Origin: Rhypophila decipiens
Taxonomy: Eukaryota > Ascomycota > Sordariomycetes > Sordariales > Naviculisporaceae
Direction of reading: 5' to 3'
Length of the DNA: 64,000 nt
Assembly (NCBI GenBank): GCA_033297075.1
Contig: MU858095.1
Location: 62,001-126,000, forward strand
Positions 23,358-36,877 of this stretch are shown here, in pieces. The position numbers and the translations under genes are program-made. The stretch's first letter is position 1, and every line of letters begins with the position of its first letter. The notes under the pieces were generated by a model, which saw nothing but the letters and a program-made list of their open reading frames with translations, did not search any database and was not told where the DNA came from.

Positions 23358-24889
23358 TTAGTTCAGCCGCCTGCTCAACAGTTCCGTCCAAGACGCCTTC
23401 TTTGTGCCTTGAGAATCATAAAACCACAAGAAGAAAACAATGTAATGAGTGCAGATGATAGCGACAAGCACCCTCGCACAACCAATATTAAGTGTGCTGT
23501 CTGAGATCCTGAACGTTCGGTGGTACCGCTGAGTAAGCCGCTTACAAGCGCCAAAAGTGACGGCAAAGACAAGAGAATAGAAACCTGGGAGTCCTATAAA
23601 TACAGCCATTGCAAATAGCAACATGATTTGGAGTCCTAATACCCAGACAATCATCGGGACGATGGCAACTATCGTGACTAGGAAGAAGAATGGGTGGGGT
23701 ATCGACAAAGTAATATTAAATGGCGCTATGATGAGATAGTCAAGAGAGTGATCAAAGTGCCAGGCCAACATGCCCCAGCAAAAGCTTCCAATCACGCGTC
23801 CGAGCCCAATCCCATAGTATACGGCGATGAATGAAATAGATACATCAACGAATAGGGGAGTCAGAGAAGAAGCCTCTGTGTTCGGCGTGATATCATTGCC
23901 TTCTGCGGTCAATGTGTCTGAGTATTCGATTTCGGCTCCGTCCTCAGGTCGGTTTCGCGGAGCAGCATAGTAGCCTATAAGAAGCAACAACTCCATCAGA
24001 AGCCAAGAGTCAAAGAGGCATTCCGCTACTACCGACCAGGGACGTATTCCGCTGAAGCCAGAAATCTTCGCGTAGAGCAGGATGTTGATCGCGTCGGCTA
24101 TAAAGCGGACGTATATGTTGAGCGCGGCCTGGGCTAGGACATCCGTTTGGGCGCGGTATACCAGCAGTCCGGTGAATGGCTGAGGTGACTGATTCGCTGT
24201 TGTAACGCTCGACGGGTTTACCACATTATGAGTCGGGGAGGAACTGCGAGTAATGGTCTCGGGCTCTTCAGGCGCTGTTCGCGGCATGGACCCATTGGCA
24301 CCCTCTCTCTCTTCAGGATCTGTTGGCGGCATGGGCCCATTGGCACTACACTCTCCCTCAACGGTGGGTAGGTCGCGCCTCTGCAGATTTATTGAAGATC
24401 CCTGGGTGTCTGGTAGAGCAAGAAACACCTTCAGACGATGGTTGACCACCACTTCCGCAGCACGCCTCCATGATATTCGGTGTCGTGCCCGAACCGTCCA
24501 GCATTACATTGCCATATAGATGACATCGAGTAAACAGAAGAGCGGTGAGACATGGAGATACCGGCGGAATCGGGAGCGGTTATAAATGCTTGAAGCGAGC
24601 GGATGGTAAACGCAAGCAAGGCATAGCGGAAGCAGAATCCAGAAGATCGTCATACCCAGGACCTCGGTTCTTGGGTCCGAGGCAACTGGCGATGAATCGC
24701 CGAACAGGTCTGTGAACACATGGGGACCAGTATCCGTGCTAGTATTTTTGTCGCTGACTCGTCTTTCGTCCACTGGGTGGATGACCAATTCCTAGGTCCT
24801 CCATAGCAAGACTCGAGGATCAGGATCGCGTGCGTCTCGTTGATAAAGTACTCGTTGAAGAGGGCTCCGCCAAACTCCTTCACGTCCAT
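23358..24889 (-). CDS. Multi-pass membrane protein of unknown family, frame interrupted
   Basis: I do not recognise the family. The main part (23358-24502) encodes a hydrophilic Pro/Glu/Thr-rich segment followed by about six hydrophobic stretches (for example SWLLMELLLLIGYY, FFFLVTIVAIVPMIVWVLGL, VLVAIICTHYIVFFLWF). The same frame continues upstream past a single TAA (24502-24504) into MTIFWILLPLCLACVYHP and LHVSPLFCLLDVIYMAM, starting as early as 24788. A further upstream stretch in another frame, beginning at an ATG at 24889 (MDVKEFGGALFNEYFINETHAILI), also looks like real protein with an N-glycosylation site. The TAA could be removed by an intron (a GTAATG donor overlaps it) and the frame change by another, but I found no convincing acceptors, so this may be a decaying gene. 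Only RNA evidence or a homologue would settle the structure. Confidence 0.4.
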
Positions 24890-27800
24890 CGCCTGGTATG
24901 TCGGTGGTATGATGTATCGCAAGGTGGGAGTAGCAGATCTTGATACTAGGGGTAAACGAATAATATTAGCGGGTTTCAAGCTGGAATACCGAGAGGGGAA
25001 AATGACTCAATAGTTATTATCACATCGAGCTCAAGATGAGGGGGTAGCGTCCTTCAGGTCGCGCAGATGCCTGACATTCCAGGCAATAAGGCAGATTGGG
25101 GTGTCTGGACGCTGGAAGGGGGTACGGTGTGCCTTGGCGTTGTGGCTGACATGTGAGGTAAACCATTTGGGACAATTCCAGTTGACGAAAACTGGTCTAG
25201 TGCGAAAATATTGGGGTGTTTGGAGGAGCCACCCAACGAACTGCTGTCGTCGAGGGGCCGCGGGGAATGAGCGCTGCTCAGGCCGGATGGTGGAGAACCA
25301 ATCAAATCTCGGGCGCAAAATGCGACGGAGCTTTCCACCAGGGGATGTCATACCCAGAGCCCAAAAGTTGTGAGGCCGTAGGGACAAGCGAGTCGTCATG
25401 GATGGAGATTCGAGGAATAGCAGAGACCAGCCATGCATTATCCGGTCGTTAATTCACGTGCTGCCTGAGTACATTTTTGCTCAGGCCATTGAGATTCAAT
25501 TCACGACCTACCTCCGCCATGGCTGCCAATGGCCTTCATCTGGCTCAGAACCTCCCAAGTCTGGCGAGAGGTAATTACCAGCAATTCGACTTCTATCGCT
25601 GCCGTGTAGCCCGAGAAGCCTAGAGGCTCGTTGATATGTAATGCATCTTGACCTTTCCTATCCGTGTTGGTTCAAATATGCATCGCGGACATGGCACAGG
25701 ACCAAATCAATTGAATGATTTTCTCGTTGAGATTTGTTCAGAATCACAACGATGATGTTGTCAAAGTCACACAGTTCTAAACCATGATCAAATCGTGATC
25801 TGCTCGCAACTGAGAACGTCAAGACCGTTCGTAAACGAACCAGATAACCGTGAAGATTATCATGACTCTGTAGATGAGCGCTCCTGTGGATACGACAGGA
25901 AAGCCATTTGCGTTTCACGGTGAGCGCAAAATACCTGTGGAATTTCAAATTCAAAGTTACACTCGTCACAACACTGTTGAATATTTGAACAACCGATTTA
26001 GCCAATGAGCCGGCCCGAGTTAAGGTACCAAAACACCAAGAACATCGGTCCCAAAAAAGAATCACAGACATCGAAAAATAACAGAGACGGAGAAACAAGA
26101 ACACAGAGAAATAGTTTCTTCTCCATGGCGCTACCAAAGGCAACGAACATAGTGGGGAAAAAAAGTGATTGTCCTGTAGACCATCTCACGAAAGGGAGAA
26201 CAGTCATGGACTGTGTGCTTAGACCATACACACGACGGTATGTTCCAAAAATTGCCCTTCACCGCCGAAGCAGGGAAGAGACTTGCTCGGAAAGGAAATG
26301 GCTGGCTAGGCCTACACACGCATACCATACCTTTAGCCTGGGGGATGAGCGACTTCCCCTGATGAGGAGATAAAAAAAGAGGAAAGGGAAGAGAAGGGAT
26401 CGGGGAAGGAAGAGATTCTTTTATAGACGTGGAAAGGGTCTGTGCACTGGCTGGCTGATTTGCGAGCAGGGCGAAAAGGACTCCACTCTTGCTGTTGACC
26501 GAAAAAGAAAAATGCGGCAGTCGGGCAGGACGAGAAGTGCAGGGATTGCTTGTTGGCCGGGTACTCGTAGCGTCACGTCATTCAGGCAGAGGAGGAAATA
26601 GAGATGACAGAAGGCACGCACCCTGTGATCTCCTACTTTCTGGAAAACCAGAGAAGGATGGGTCCACCTGTGCTCTTTCCCGTTTGGCATGCGTGAACTA
26701 ATTTGACGGTTCGTCTGAATGTAGTTCAGCTGGGGGAAGTGTACCCCTCGAGAAGAAGCATATTGGAGATTGCTGTACTGCCCAGTGAGCCATTTCAGAC
26801 GGGCCCTCATCGCTTCGCAATGTTGGTTGATGGAAGCTCTAGTCTACATTCAATGAAAGTCGTAATCTTCCTTGTGCAATCAGTTGAACCAAAGATGGCC
26901 CATGATCAATTAAATCTCCCATATCAGTTTAATTCAGTTACCCAAGGCTCTATATATTATTGTCACTGTCATGTGTTTCTCAATGGTTCGTATTCCTATT
27001 CGAATGTATGTCCTCCTCACTCCTCCATCCAATCCTCTCTCGACACCATACAAATCTCGAAGTACGTACCTCGTCAATAATTCGGGTCTACATGATTAAA
27101 GGCGTACTGTATTTCAATCCTTCGTCTCATCCGTCACGACAGAATATTTCCAGGCAGCACGTTTAATCAAATTCCATTAATAGAGACGAAAGTCGGGCGT
27201 GAACAAAATCAAATATCCGGCACGGCTATCAGTCCCTAGCGCCATTTTTGCGGATCACTCGTGCCGGCGATTTTATTCAGTCCAGGGTGACTGGACCAGT
27301 CACAATACAGGATCAAGATCAGATTGTAAAAACTGTGCCTACCTATAAATAAATCTCCTCCCTCCTCCTTTCCCATTTCTCTTTTCTTCTTTTTCCTCCA
27401 TGTGCAGGGGCCACTGTCTAACTTTACTGACCAGTGTTGCCCGTCGGGAAGGCCCAATGGCTTCCCACCAAGTCCTACACATTTGTGTAGGCAATTTTTG
27501 GAACCTTTTTCAGCTCCTCGGGGTTGAACACCACTTCTTTTTTCTTTTCACTGTCATCGTTGCCTTGTGTAGCGATGTGGGGAAGAAAATCACCATTTTG
27601 TTTGTTGGGCTTTGGTGGTGGTGATGGGGGGAGATTGTAGCACTGGGAGAGACGCGACAGCCCTGTTTACTTTGTTCCTCTCTTTCGTTTCTTTGCTGCT
27701 TTGACGTATTTCTGAGAGCGTTGATAACTTTGGGAACACAAAGCCGACTGGAATTGTCGGACTTTGAATCCAGATGTGTGATTGAGGTTGTCGCGATCTA

Positions 27801-28416
27801 ATTTCCTCGACGATCTTAATGCCTAGACTGAACCGAGAATAGGCAGAGATAATTCTGCCAGGGAAGGCAAAGGGGGTGGCTTCATGTCATTTACGAGCTT
27901 AGATCGTTCTCATGGTCGTGATCCGTATTTATTAGTATTGCGCGAGCGGTGTTACCATCGCTACTGTGACCCGGACCTGCGGAACCTACACGCCATGTTC
28001 TCCAAAGCGCGCAACGGAAACCCACCAAGAAATCGAAATCAAAGTACGTTCAATTTACATTTGAAATATTCTTTCGTGGCTTCGTGGGTGTCATTCTCTT
28101 GATTTTGTTGGTGCGAAGATCACAGTGGTTCAAGCCGGTGGCCGGCTATTGTAGGGCATCTATCGCATGTACGAGGACAGAGGTGTGCTCAAACGCAATG
28201 GCAATGTAAGCTCAAAGAATTCTCAATTAATCAAAAACCCATGTAGCTTCAAAGGACTTATACAATTTGTTCACCTTGAAATATCAGTCAATCTTTCCGC
28301 TACGCCAACATCCTCCGTCTTTGACCACGGCTTCGCGCGTCGCCGCGCTTGCTCCAGTGTTCCGCAAAGCCTTTCCAACTATGAGAAATCAAACTGATGA
28401 CCCGAGATCTATGTAA
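24890..28416. other. 3.5 kb left border of the cluster, no confident gene
   Basis: Open frames here lack recognisable domains. Two promoter-like starts point away from each other: minus strand CTATAAAAG at 26418-26426 followed by a long CT-rich leader, and plus strand TATAAATA at 27344-27351 followed by a CT-rich leader and an ATG at 27400 with a 74-codon frame of low-confidence content (MCRGHCLTLL…). They could be small-peptide or non-coding transcripts. Nothing identifies them further. This stretch separates the polyketide cluster from the unlinked genes on the left. Confidence 0.4.
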
Positions 28417-31400
28417 CTAATTCAAAAACCCCATCTCCCTCCACGCAGCTATATACCTCCTAACAACCTCGTCACCAACAAGCCCCACCGCCGCCAGCGC
28501 AGGCGAATCCCTGCACGCCTTGGCCGTGTCCAACACAAGCCCGCCGCAGGACATGCGCCGGAAATGGTCGTCGAGAAAGTCAATCAGCCTCGCGGCCGGG
28601 TTATCCGTCTCGGGCGCCAATGGGGATCGCCTGACGCGCGAAATCCAGTCGTCGAAACTAACTGTGCTGTTATCTTTCGGCAGACCCAAAGCATCAACCA
28701 AGGTCTTGATCATCTCAGACCAGGGCTGCTGCCGGGGATTATCGATGTGGTATATCGGTTCGGGGGAGGAAGTATCGAGTAAGAGCTGGCCTAGGGCTGT
28801 GGCCATGTCATTGACGGGACACCATGATAGGGCCTATCATCGCTCATCATTAGCTTGTTTCCCCTTAACCAGACAAAGAGAGAAACAAAGACTTACCCCT
28901 TCCAACTCGGGCAAAACCCTCAAACTCTGGCTCGACTTGACCATGAAACTCCAATGCTCCATAGGATTCCAGTACCCACTCGTCCTACTCCCAGCAATCT
29001 GGCCCAGCCTCGCAGTCATGGTATCAAACACCTCGGGATATTTGTGCAATGTCTCGTCCAAAATCCGCTCGCAAGTAAACTTGGCGTCGCAGTACCCGTT
29101 TGGCAAGACATATCGAATATCCATGCGCTCTTCTGGGACGCGCTCAGAGCCTGGTGTCTTATTCCATAAAGGGTAATGGCCTACCACCCCGATGGAGGAT
29201 ATCAGCTGGAATTTGAATTTGTGATTGGGGTGGTGGGCGCTGGCTTCTCTTGAGAGACTGATCAAGTTGCGCAAGGTGTGGAATTGGGCTTCGAAGCCTT
29301 TGATGGGGCGGTTCCCGCTCATGGGCCAGGCGTTGTGCACGATTGCCGTGACGGTCTGGGTTAGGGTGGTGTATTCGTTCTGGGCGAGGCCGAGGTTGGG
29401 CTTGTTGCTGTCTGTTTCGAATACCTGCAGCTTGGCGAGATTGGAGTCGGCGATGTTCACACCGCGGGTTTTGAGGGCGTTCATTTGGCGGTCGAGTGGG
29501 GACGTCGACGTGTTGCTGCGCCGGTTGATGCAGATGACGGACTGCACGTCGTCTCGGTCGGCGAATTCTTTGACCAGGTGCGTGCCCAGGCTGCCTGTTG
29601 CGCCGGTGATGAGAACGGAGTGGCTGGAAGCTTGAGTAGCTGAGGGGATTGATTTGGTGGTATTCGTCGGGGGGATGAAGCCGGCGCTGAATTTGCTGAC
29701 GTAATTGGCAATGTCCCTTTCGCGGGTGGCCAAATCGGGATACTTTTCGGCCGTTTTTGGGGCAGGCTGGCTGGGCAACGGGAGACGGGTGCGCACCGGG
29801 CCGGAAGCCATGGCGATGATGACCTTTTGGATTTTATTCTCGGCGTGGTAGCCATCGCTCCAGTCGACGTGGCCGAATCCAGCCTTGTGCATGGCTTCTT
29901 CCCACTTGATCGGGCCGATGATGGCGTGCTTCCGGCCATCGTCAAATAGCCACCAACCCTCGAGCAGTCCAAAGATGATGTCCACAAAGGGCACAATCTC
30001 GGTCATTTCGAGCATCATGAGGAATCCATCCGGTCGGAGGGCGTTCCGAATGTTGATGCCGGACTTGACCAGGTCGTGTGTAGCATGCACTGCGTTGCTG
30101 GCAATCACCACGTGCTGAGTGCCCAGCAGCTCGTCCGGGACTGGCTTCTCGATATCGTGGGCCAAGAACTTCATGAAAGGGTACTTTTTGAACTTCTTCC
30201 TCGCCGCGGCGACCATTGATGCTGAGAGATCGGTAAATGTGTACTCGACGTTGGCACCCAGACGTTCGAGGAGAGGCGCCATGTACAAAGTTGTGCCACC
30301 TGTACCTGCGCCCATTTCCAGGATTTTCAAGGGACCGTGTCCAGGTGGCAGGGTCGAGATGAGGTCCTCGATAAAGCCGGCCATTTGGTGATAGCTCATC
30401 TTGTTAAACACGTGGTCGCAGTACAGCCCGCCGACCAAAGTACGACCCTCCTCGCTCCCAAAGATGATCTTGATCCCGTCCGTCTTGGCAATCAAAACAT
30501 CGGCGAGCTTGGTGCCGGCGAACTGAGTTAGTTTCATTGCGTTGCTCCAGTCCGGGTACAATCTGAGCAGATCTGAAAACAGTGGCTGGCTGGATTTGCT
30601 GGGCGGGCTGATGGCAGTGCGAATATGCTGGCCTGCGGGGTTTGTGTCGATCAGCCGGGCCTCGTGTTCGAGCATATCGTACAGGTACTCGACTAGTTTG
30701 CGGTGCTGTGAGGCGTGCTGGACACGGGGCATGATCTGACCTGGTTTGGCCGACTTGATGGACACGCCAAGCTTCTCAAATGCCTCAAGAGTCAGGGCAA
30801 TACACAGCTGGGTCGACTTGGGACAAATGACGTGAGCAAAGTTGTCAATCTTGTATTCCCGGATAAGCTGGTCCGAGAGGAGTTTGGCCCGTCCAAAAGC
30901 ATCGAGCACTGTTGAGCCGGACAGCTTCAGTTCTTGTCCGGGGACAGATGATGTGATTTTTGGCAGGGCACGGGCAGGCGCGGCGACGACCGGCTCTGGA
31001 GTGGGAGTGGGAGCAGGAGCAACAACAGCTACCGCCGACTTGGCACTGACACCAGACGATGAGGCTCCGTTGATCATGCCATTCAACTCGGCAACCGACA
31101 TACCCTCGAGCGAGACATCCTCAGGGACATTGACCTCAAATTTGCTCGCAAGGTCTGACCTCAGTTCGGTTGATAGCAGCGAGTCCACGCCGAGGTCGAT
31201 CAGCACCGTGTCATCGATAATGTCCTCCGCACCAACACCCAACAAATCAGTCAGATACTCGATAATATCCACCCTGAACCCGGAGTCTCTGGTATTGATG
31301 TTCTCATCCACCGAAGAGGGCGGCGTGGACGTCCCACTCAAGTTACCACCTGTCGCCGTCTCCTCCGACAAACTTTCATCATCGTCGTCGTCGTCGTCCT

Positions 31401-34400
31401 CGACTTCTGAAGTAGAAACCTCTTGGTCATCATCGCCAGAGGCAGGCAAAGCCGACTGGAGACAATCCACCAAGGACGGGAAGTCCACCACCTCCGCGAG
31501 ACGCTCCAATGGCAACGTGCAGTTGAAGACGGTCTCGATCTCACGGGCGAGTTCCATGCCCATGAGCGAGTCAATGCCGATATCGGCAAGCTCGCAGTCG
31601 TCTGCGATCTCGTCTGGTTCGAGGCCCGAGATGTTGGCCAGGAGATTTCGCACCTGTTTCTTGAGATGGTCGCGTTTCTTTGATTTCTGCTGTCGAGGTG
31701 GTTTCGATTGTTGCTTCTTTTTCTTAGGTTTCATGTTGGCCGGCATGGCAGTCGCCTGCACCCGCGCGACTGTCGATGAAGTCTTGGCACCAACCCCGGA
31801 GCTAATACTCCGCCCAGGCGCCACCGTCGTTTTGGTAGGGGAATCAATCCCCGGTGACAGCCTAGCCAATATTCTCTGCATGCTGGCCTTTGCAACCTTG
31901 GCGTAGCGAATGCCCAGCATGACCTCCACAAGACCGTCATCCACCCCATCAAAGACAAAAATGTCGGTTGTATACCCCTTCGCGTCTTTGTCCAGATGAT
32001 GACGCGCAAAAACATCCCACACTTGCCCGGCCCCGCGACGGGTAGGGCCCGCTCGATCAGGGGAGCGCATGACCAGCTCGCACCCGCTGGCGATGTACAT
32101 GTCGCTCGGATCGCGCGCCGTCATACAGTTCACCCATATCCCGCCGACTTGGCTGAAACTGTCTGACAGATGGGCGTCCAGCCACGTTGACTCTTCAGAC
32201 TTGTGCTGATGTACCTGCATCACCCGGCCGGCGCACTCGTTGCCCAGCCCGACGAGCCTCTTCAGGCCGCGGTAAGACTCGCCGTAGTCGACTATTTCCG
32301 CAAATGTCTTGTAAATGTTGCGACCTTGGATGATGTCGGCGTCGTCGGCGTCCGAATGCAGCACCGATAGGCACTGCTGGTGGGTGACGAAGCGTGTGTA
32401 GCGGTCAAATTCGGCGCGATAGGCCGTGTCTGTATTTGGGCACCGGAAGACAATCTTGCCGTGGACGTGCTCGGTTGTGCTTTTTCCATCAGCACTGACG
32501 CTGATGATCTTCCAGTCCCAGGAGAGAGGATGACTGCTTTTTCCGTCGTCAGCAGCGGAGTAGTCGATGAATACTTGCCGGGAGGGGTCTACACAGATGG
32601 GGGCGTGGTTCTGCATGTTGTGGATGGTTGGTTGGAGGCTGGGGTTCATCTCGCTGGGCGGGAGAATGGACATGAGCGCTTCGATGGCCATGTCGACTTC
32701 TACTGTGGCTGGGCAGATGGGCGCCGTCTGGGCGATCCAGTGACCCGACACGTAGGAATTGTAGATCTCGGTGGACGTGTTGACGCGGAAACGCGGGCTG
32801 CGTTGTTTCTTGTCTTGATAGCCGAGGAAGGTCCACAGGGTGATTGGTGCTGCTGGCTGTTCCTCAGCCTTCTTTTCCGTCACCTCAAGGACAGGGGTAT
32901 CTTTGACTGGTCTTTTGAGATCCATCCAGTGTTTGGTCTTGTCGAATTGGTAAGGAGGGAGGAAGATATTGTCATATTCGTACGTCTGGCCGGCGTGGTG
33001 AGGCCAGTACTCGCATTGGATACCGGCTTTCCACAGAGCAAGGGTCGAGTCGCAGAGGTTTTGCAGTCCATTGTCGGTGGTGATGTTGACTGATTGGAAG
33101 TGGGATCCCGAGGGCGAGCCAAGCGCTCGACCTGCCATGACCGTGATGGTCGAGTTGGAACCCGCCTCTAGCCAGACAGCCTCGGGGTGTTGATGGGCGA
33201 GCCTCTGCACGGCGTGGTAGAAGTAGACAGGGTTTCTCATGTGCTGAGCCACAAATTTGCTGGTCATGTCGTCCATAGACAGCTCCTCAGTAGACCTCTC
33301 GAGAGGAATCCTTGGTTCTCGGAATGTCAGCTTTGTTCCAATGTCCTCCAGATCTTGCATCAGCGGCTCAACCAGGGCCGAGTGGAAGGCATTGGTGACG
33401 TTCAATCTCTTGAACCGGGTGGCCGATGGGTGGCTGCTTAAAGTCGATGTGAGTCTATCGACTGCTGTAGTAGATCCTGCCAGCGTAAAACTTCGAGGGC
33501 CATTGAAGCAGGCGATTGTGACTGGCAGATCATTCTCTGCGGCCTGTTGGTTTTGGTCCTCAACGATGTGACGGACAAGGTCAAGATCTGCTTCCATTGC
33601 CACCATGGCTCCTCTGTCAGGACCCCATGAATCCCGTACAAGCTTGGCCCTGGTGGCGATCATTTTAACGGCATCTTTGAGAGAAAGAACGCCGGAGATG
33701 CAGAGCGCTGTCAGCTCTCCAAAGCTGTGGCCCACAACAGCTGCGATCTTGACTCCCGAATCAGCCCAGCATTTGGCGCATGCATACTGCAGGGCGAACA
33801 GCATTGTCTGCAGCTGAATGGCATCCGCGACGGGCTCCCTTTGGAAGATACCCGGGTAAATGCCGCTGAGACCAATTGACAGAAAGACGGCATTGCATTG
33901 GTCTAGATAACTGCGGAGGAGCTTGACACTGTCGTAGACGTTCTTGTCGAGGCCGACAAAGGTGGATATTTGGCCCCCAAAGCAGAGGATGACCGGTCGG
34001 GATGCGGCCTTGGTGGATATAGAGGCAACCTGGCTGTCACCGCTGATGAAAGCCGAGAGCTTCTGGTCCAGCTCCGGGACAGTGGTGCAGCTGAACATAA
34101 GCCCCTTGTCCAAGTTACGGTTGGACTGCCGACATATGTTGAAAGACAAATTTGCCAGAGTCATCTTGTTGCTGGTCTTGGCTCTTATCAACTCGCGCAA
34201 CTTGCTGCTATAATCTCGCAGCGCTCGGTCATCCAAACCACATAGCCAGATGACATGTTTGAGACTAGGAGCATGGATGGGCGTATGTGAGCTGTCTCGA
34301 GACTTGTGCCACGGCTGGGTGACGACAAGAGATGCGTTGGATCCCGAGGCGCCGTAGTTGTTGATGAGAGCCGCCCGGAAGTCCTTGTTCCATGGCTTCA

Positions 34401-36877
34401 GCTTGGTGACGATCTCCATGTTGTCCGAAGGAGAAGCTCGTATGTGATGGCTCAGTGTCTGGAAGCTTGCTTGCGGGGGAATATAGCCCTCTTGGATCAT
34501 GAGGATGACCTTGATCAGCGATACCACCCCCGATGCGCCTTCTGTGTGGCCTATGAGGCCCTTGACCGACCCAAGAGCAAGAGGTTCGTCACGGAGCGGG
34601 CCGGCCAGGGCTTGCAGTACGCTCTCGTATTCTGCCGGATCGCCAACAGGCGTCCCGGTACCATGGGCTTCCACGACCGAGATTGCCTTGGGCTCGAGTC
34701 TTGCCCGATGGAGCACGTCTCTGAACAAGTAGGAAAGAGATGGACTGTTGGGCACAAAAACAGGCGTGCAGTTTTCATTCTGGTACACGGCGGTGCTGGA
34801 GATGCAGCCCAGGATCTGGTTTCCGTCGGCAATTGCGTCTGACATCCTCTTGAGAAAAACCAGCGCGACTGCTTCACCTCGACAGTAGCCGTCTGCCTTT
34901 TCGTCCCATGGCTTACACGCGCCTGTCGGACTCAGAAAGGACGCACCGGCAAGGTTCTGAAACCAAGTGATATTGCCCATGAGCCCAACACCGCCCGCGA
35001 GAGCACCGTTGCATTCGCCGCCAATGATGGCTCTGCATGCCTGGTGGATGGCGACGGCTGATGCTGAGCAAGCCGTGTCGATGGTCAGACCGGGGCCAGT
35101 CCACCCAAAGTAGTGGCTAATCTTGCCCGCAATGAAGCTCTTGAGGTTACCAGTCGCGGTAAAGGCGCTGGGAGCATAACATGCCACATTGTGCTCATAG
35201 TCAGCCGCGCAGGCGCCCAAGAAGCACCCAATCTTGGTGTCGACGTCAGGCTGATGAAAGTAGCCAGACTGCTCCACAGCCTGGTATGCACACTGCAGCA
35301 TCAGCCGCTGCTGGGGGTCAGTTGCCTGAATCTCCCGAGGACTCTTCTTGAAGAACCTGTGGTCGAACAGGTCGTGATCCTTGATGAAATTACCATACCA
35401 CTTGCGCTTCGGGTCCTTGTCGCGCCACTGCGTCTCGAGGCCGAAGCGCTCCTCCGAAACCTCTACGTGCTGTGACTCGCCTGCACAGAGGATATCCCAG
35501 AACTCGTTGAGATCGCCGGCACCGGCAACTTGGCAAGCCATGGATACAACGGCAATGTCATTCCCAGAAGAACCGTACCCGTTGCTCCGAGCCGTTGAGG
35601 AAATATTTGCCGTCGGATCAAACGCGCTGTCGGTCAGCGATGGCGTTGCCTGGTCCGCGTCAGCCGCGTGGACGAGACGCGGGCCGAGCTTGCGGAGCAG
35701 AGATGGCGGGACTCCCCTGTCGGGGCCAAACGAGACGACTACCGAGTTGGAGTCGATTGCAGTGCCCATGCGTGTTGAAAGCACGTGGGCAAACGTCTTG
35801 TGCCATGCTGCTTGCTCCACGAGAATCATGCGCAGCACAGCGTGATGGAGCTTCATGTTCCCATCCGTCTCGGCCTGGTCATGACTGCCGTTGAGATGGA
35901 TGGGGTGGCCGACTCGAGCTATGTCTGGGAATTGGAAGGCCGAGTCCGTGTCACAGAACCGGATAAGCTCCTCGCAATCGTCATGGTGGCACTGGCTATG
36001 AAATCGGCCACGAAGACCAACCTCGTTTGCGGTCACGCCTTTCTGTTTTAGCTGCTGGAGCAATAAAGGGGCTGTGCCCTCTGCGGTGGTCAAAGTAGCT
36101 CTCTTTTCGTCATAAATCACAGAAATGTATGCCTAAGGCACGCAAAGAAAGATGAAGTTAGTTTTATCATGACTTGGTCAATGTCGTATTGATGCATCAA
36201 AGGTTTCTTCTCACCTCTGGGAAGCAATCCAGCACCCGAATGAGCTCCTTGGCGACATCTGGCGAGCCCCAACCAACGGCAAACGACTTGGACAAGCCAT
36301 GGAGACGGTCTGATGCGTCTTGAGCGTCCACCAGGGCCCCCACTGCCATGGCGAGACGAATAGCAACAGCGCCATACTTGCGAAAGCTTTCTTGATCCGA
36401 CGAGCTGGAGATGGCCGAGGCACTGAGAAGGCCAGTACAAAGTCCGACCGTCTCAATGTTTTGTTGTGCCAAGCCTGAAGCCTTCGGTGATGCACCTGAC
36501 TGGCTGCGGGACAGGAATCGCGAGAACTGGGCGAGCTGAGTGAGCACCACGAGAGGGGTCAGGACAATGTTTGGAAGTTGGAAAAAGGTGGCCTCCTCCA
36601 TCTTTCTGGTGCCGTGGAGAAGCCAGTCCTTCAGGTCATCCAGCAGTTTCTCGCCGGGAATCTCTTCAAGTTTGGGGAATCTGGCGACGAGCTCTCTCCA
36701 GCGGACTGGGAGCTCCGATACGGCGTCGAGCATCCACCTGAACTCGTCATTGTCTTCATCGTGAAGGAAGGCGCGTAGGGTCTGCAGAGACTCGACACTA
36801 AAGGAGAGCGCCTGGGGCCCGAACAGAAGCACGGTAACCCCTGATCCACCCAAGCTCACTGGAGGAGTACAAGTCAT
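28417..36877 (-). CDS. Non-reducing PKS, SAT-KS-MAT-PT-ACP-ACP-CMeT-R
   Basis: Exons 36215-36877, 28897-36132 and 28417-28833 join to 2,771 aa; both introns (82 and 63 bp) keep frame and restore ...DCFPEAYISVIYDEK and ...PELEGALSWCPVND. Domains: SAT about 15-370 (GLCTG, Cys147; GRFHS His266); KS about 413-830 (DTACSAS, Cys576; HGTGTPVGD; GHTEGASG); MAT about 930-1250 (GHSFG, Ser1024); PT about 1310-1640 (SGHW His1352); a Lys-rich linker; ACP1 (GIDSL, Ser1743); an Asp/Ser-rich linker; ACP2 (GVDSL, Ser1872); C-methyltransferase (ILEMGAGTGG, about 2158); thioester reductase (TGATGSLG about 2397, YxxxK Tyr2568/Lys2572). This layout is that of azaphilone and related PKSs, which build a C-methylated aromatic polyketide on a starter loaded by SAT and release it reductively as an aldehyde. 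All catalytic motifs checked are present. It is divergent from the acyltransferase at 37432. Confidence 0.96.
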
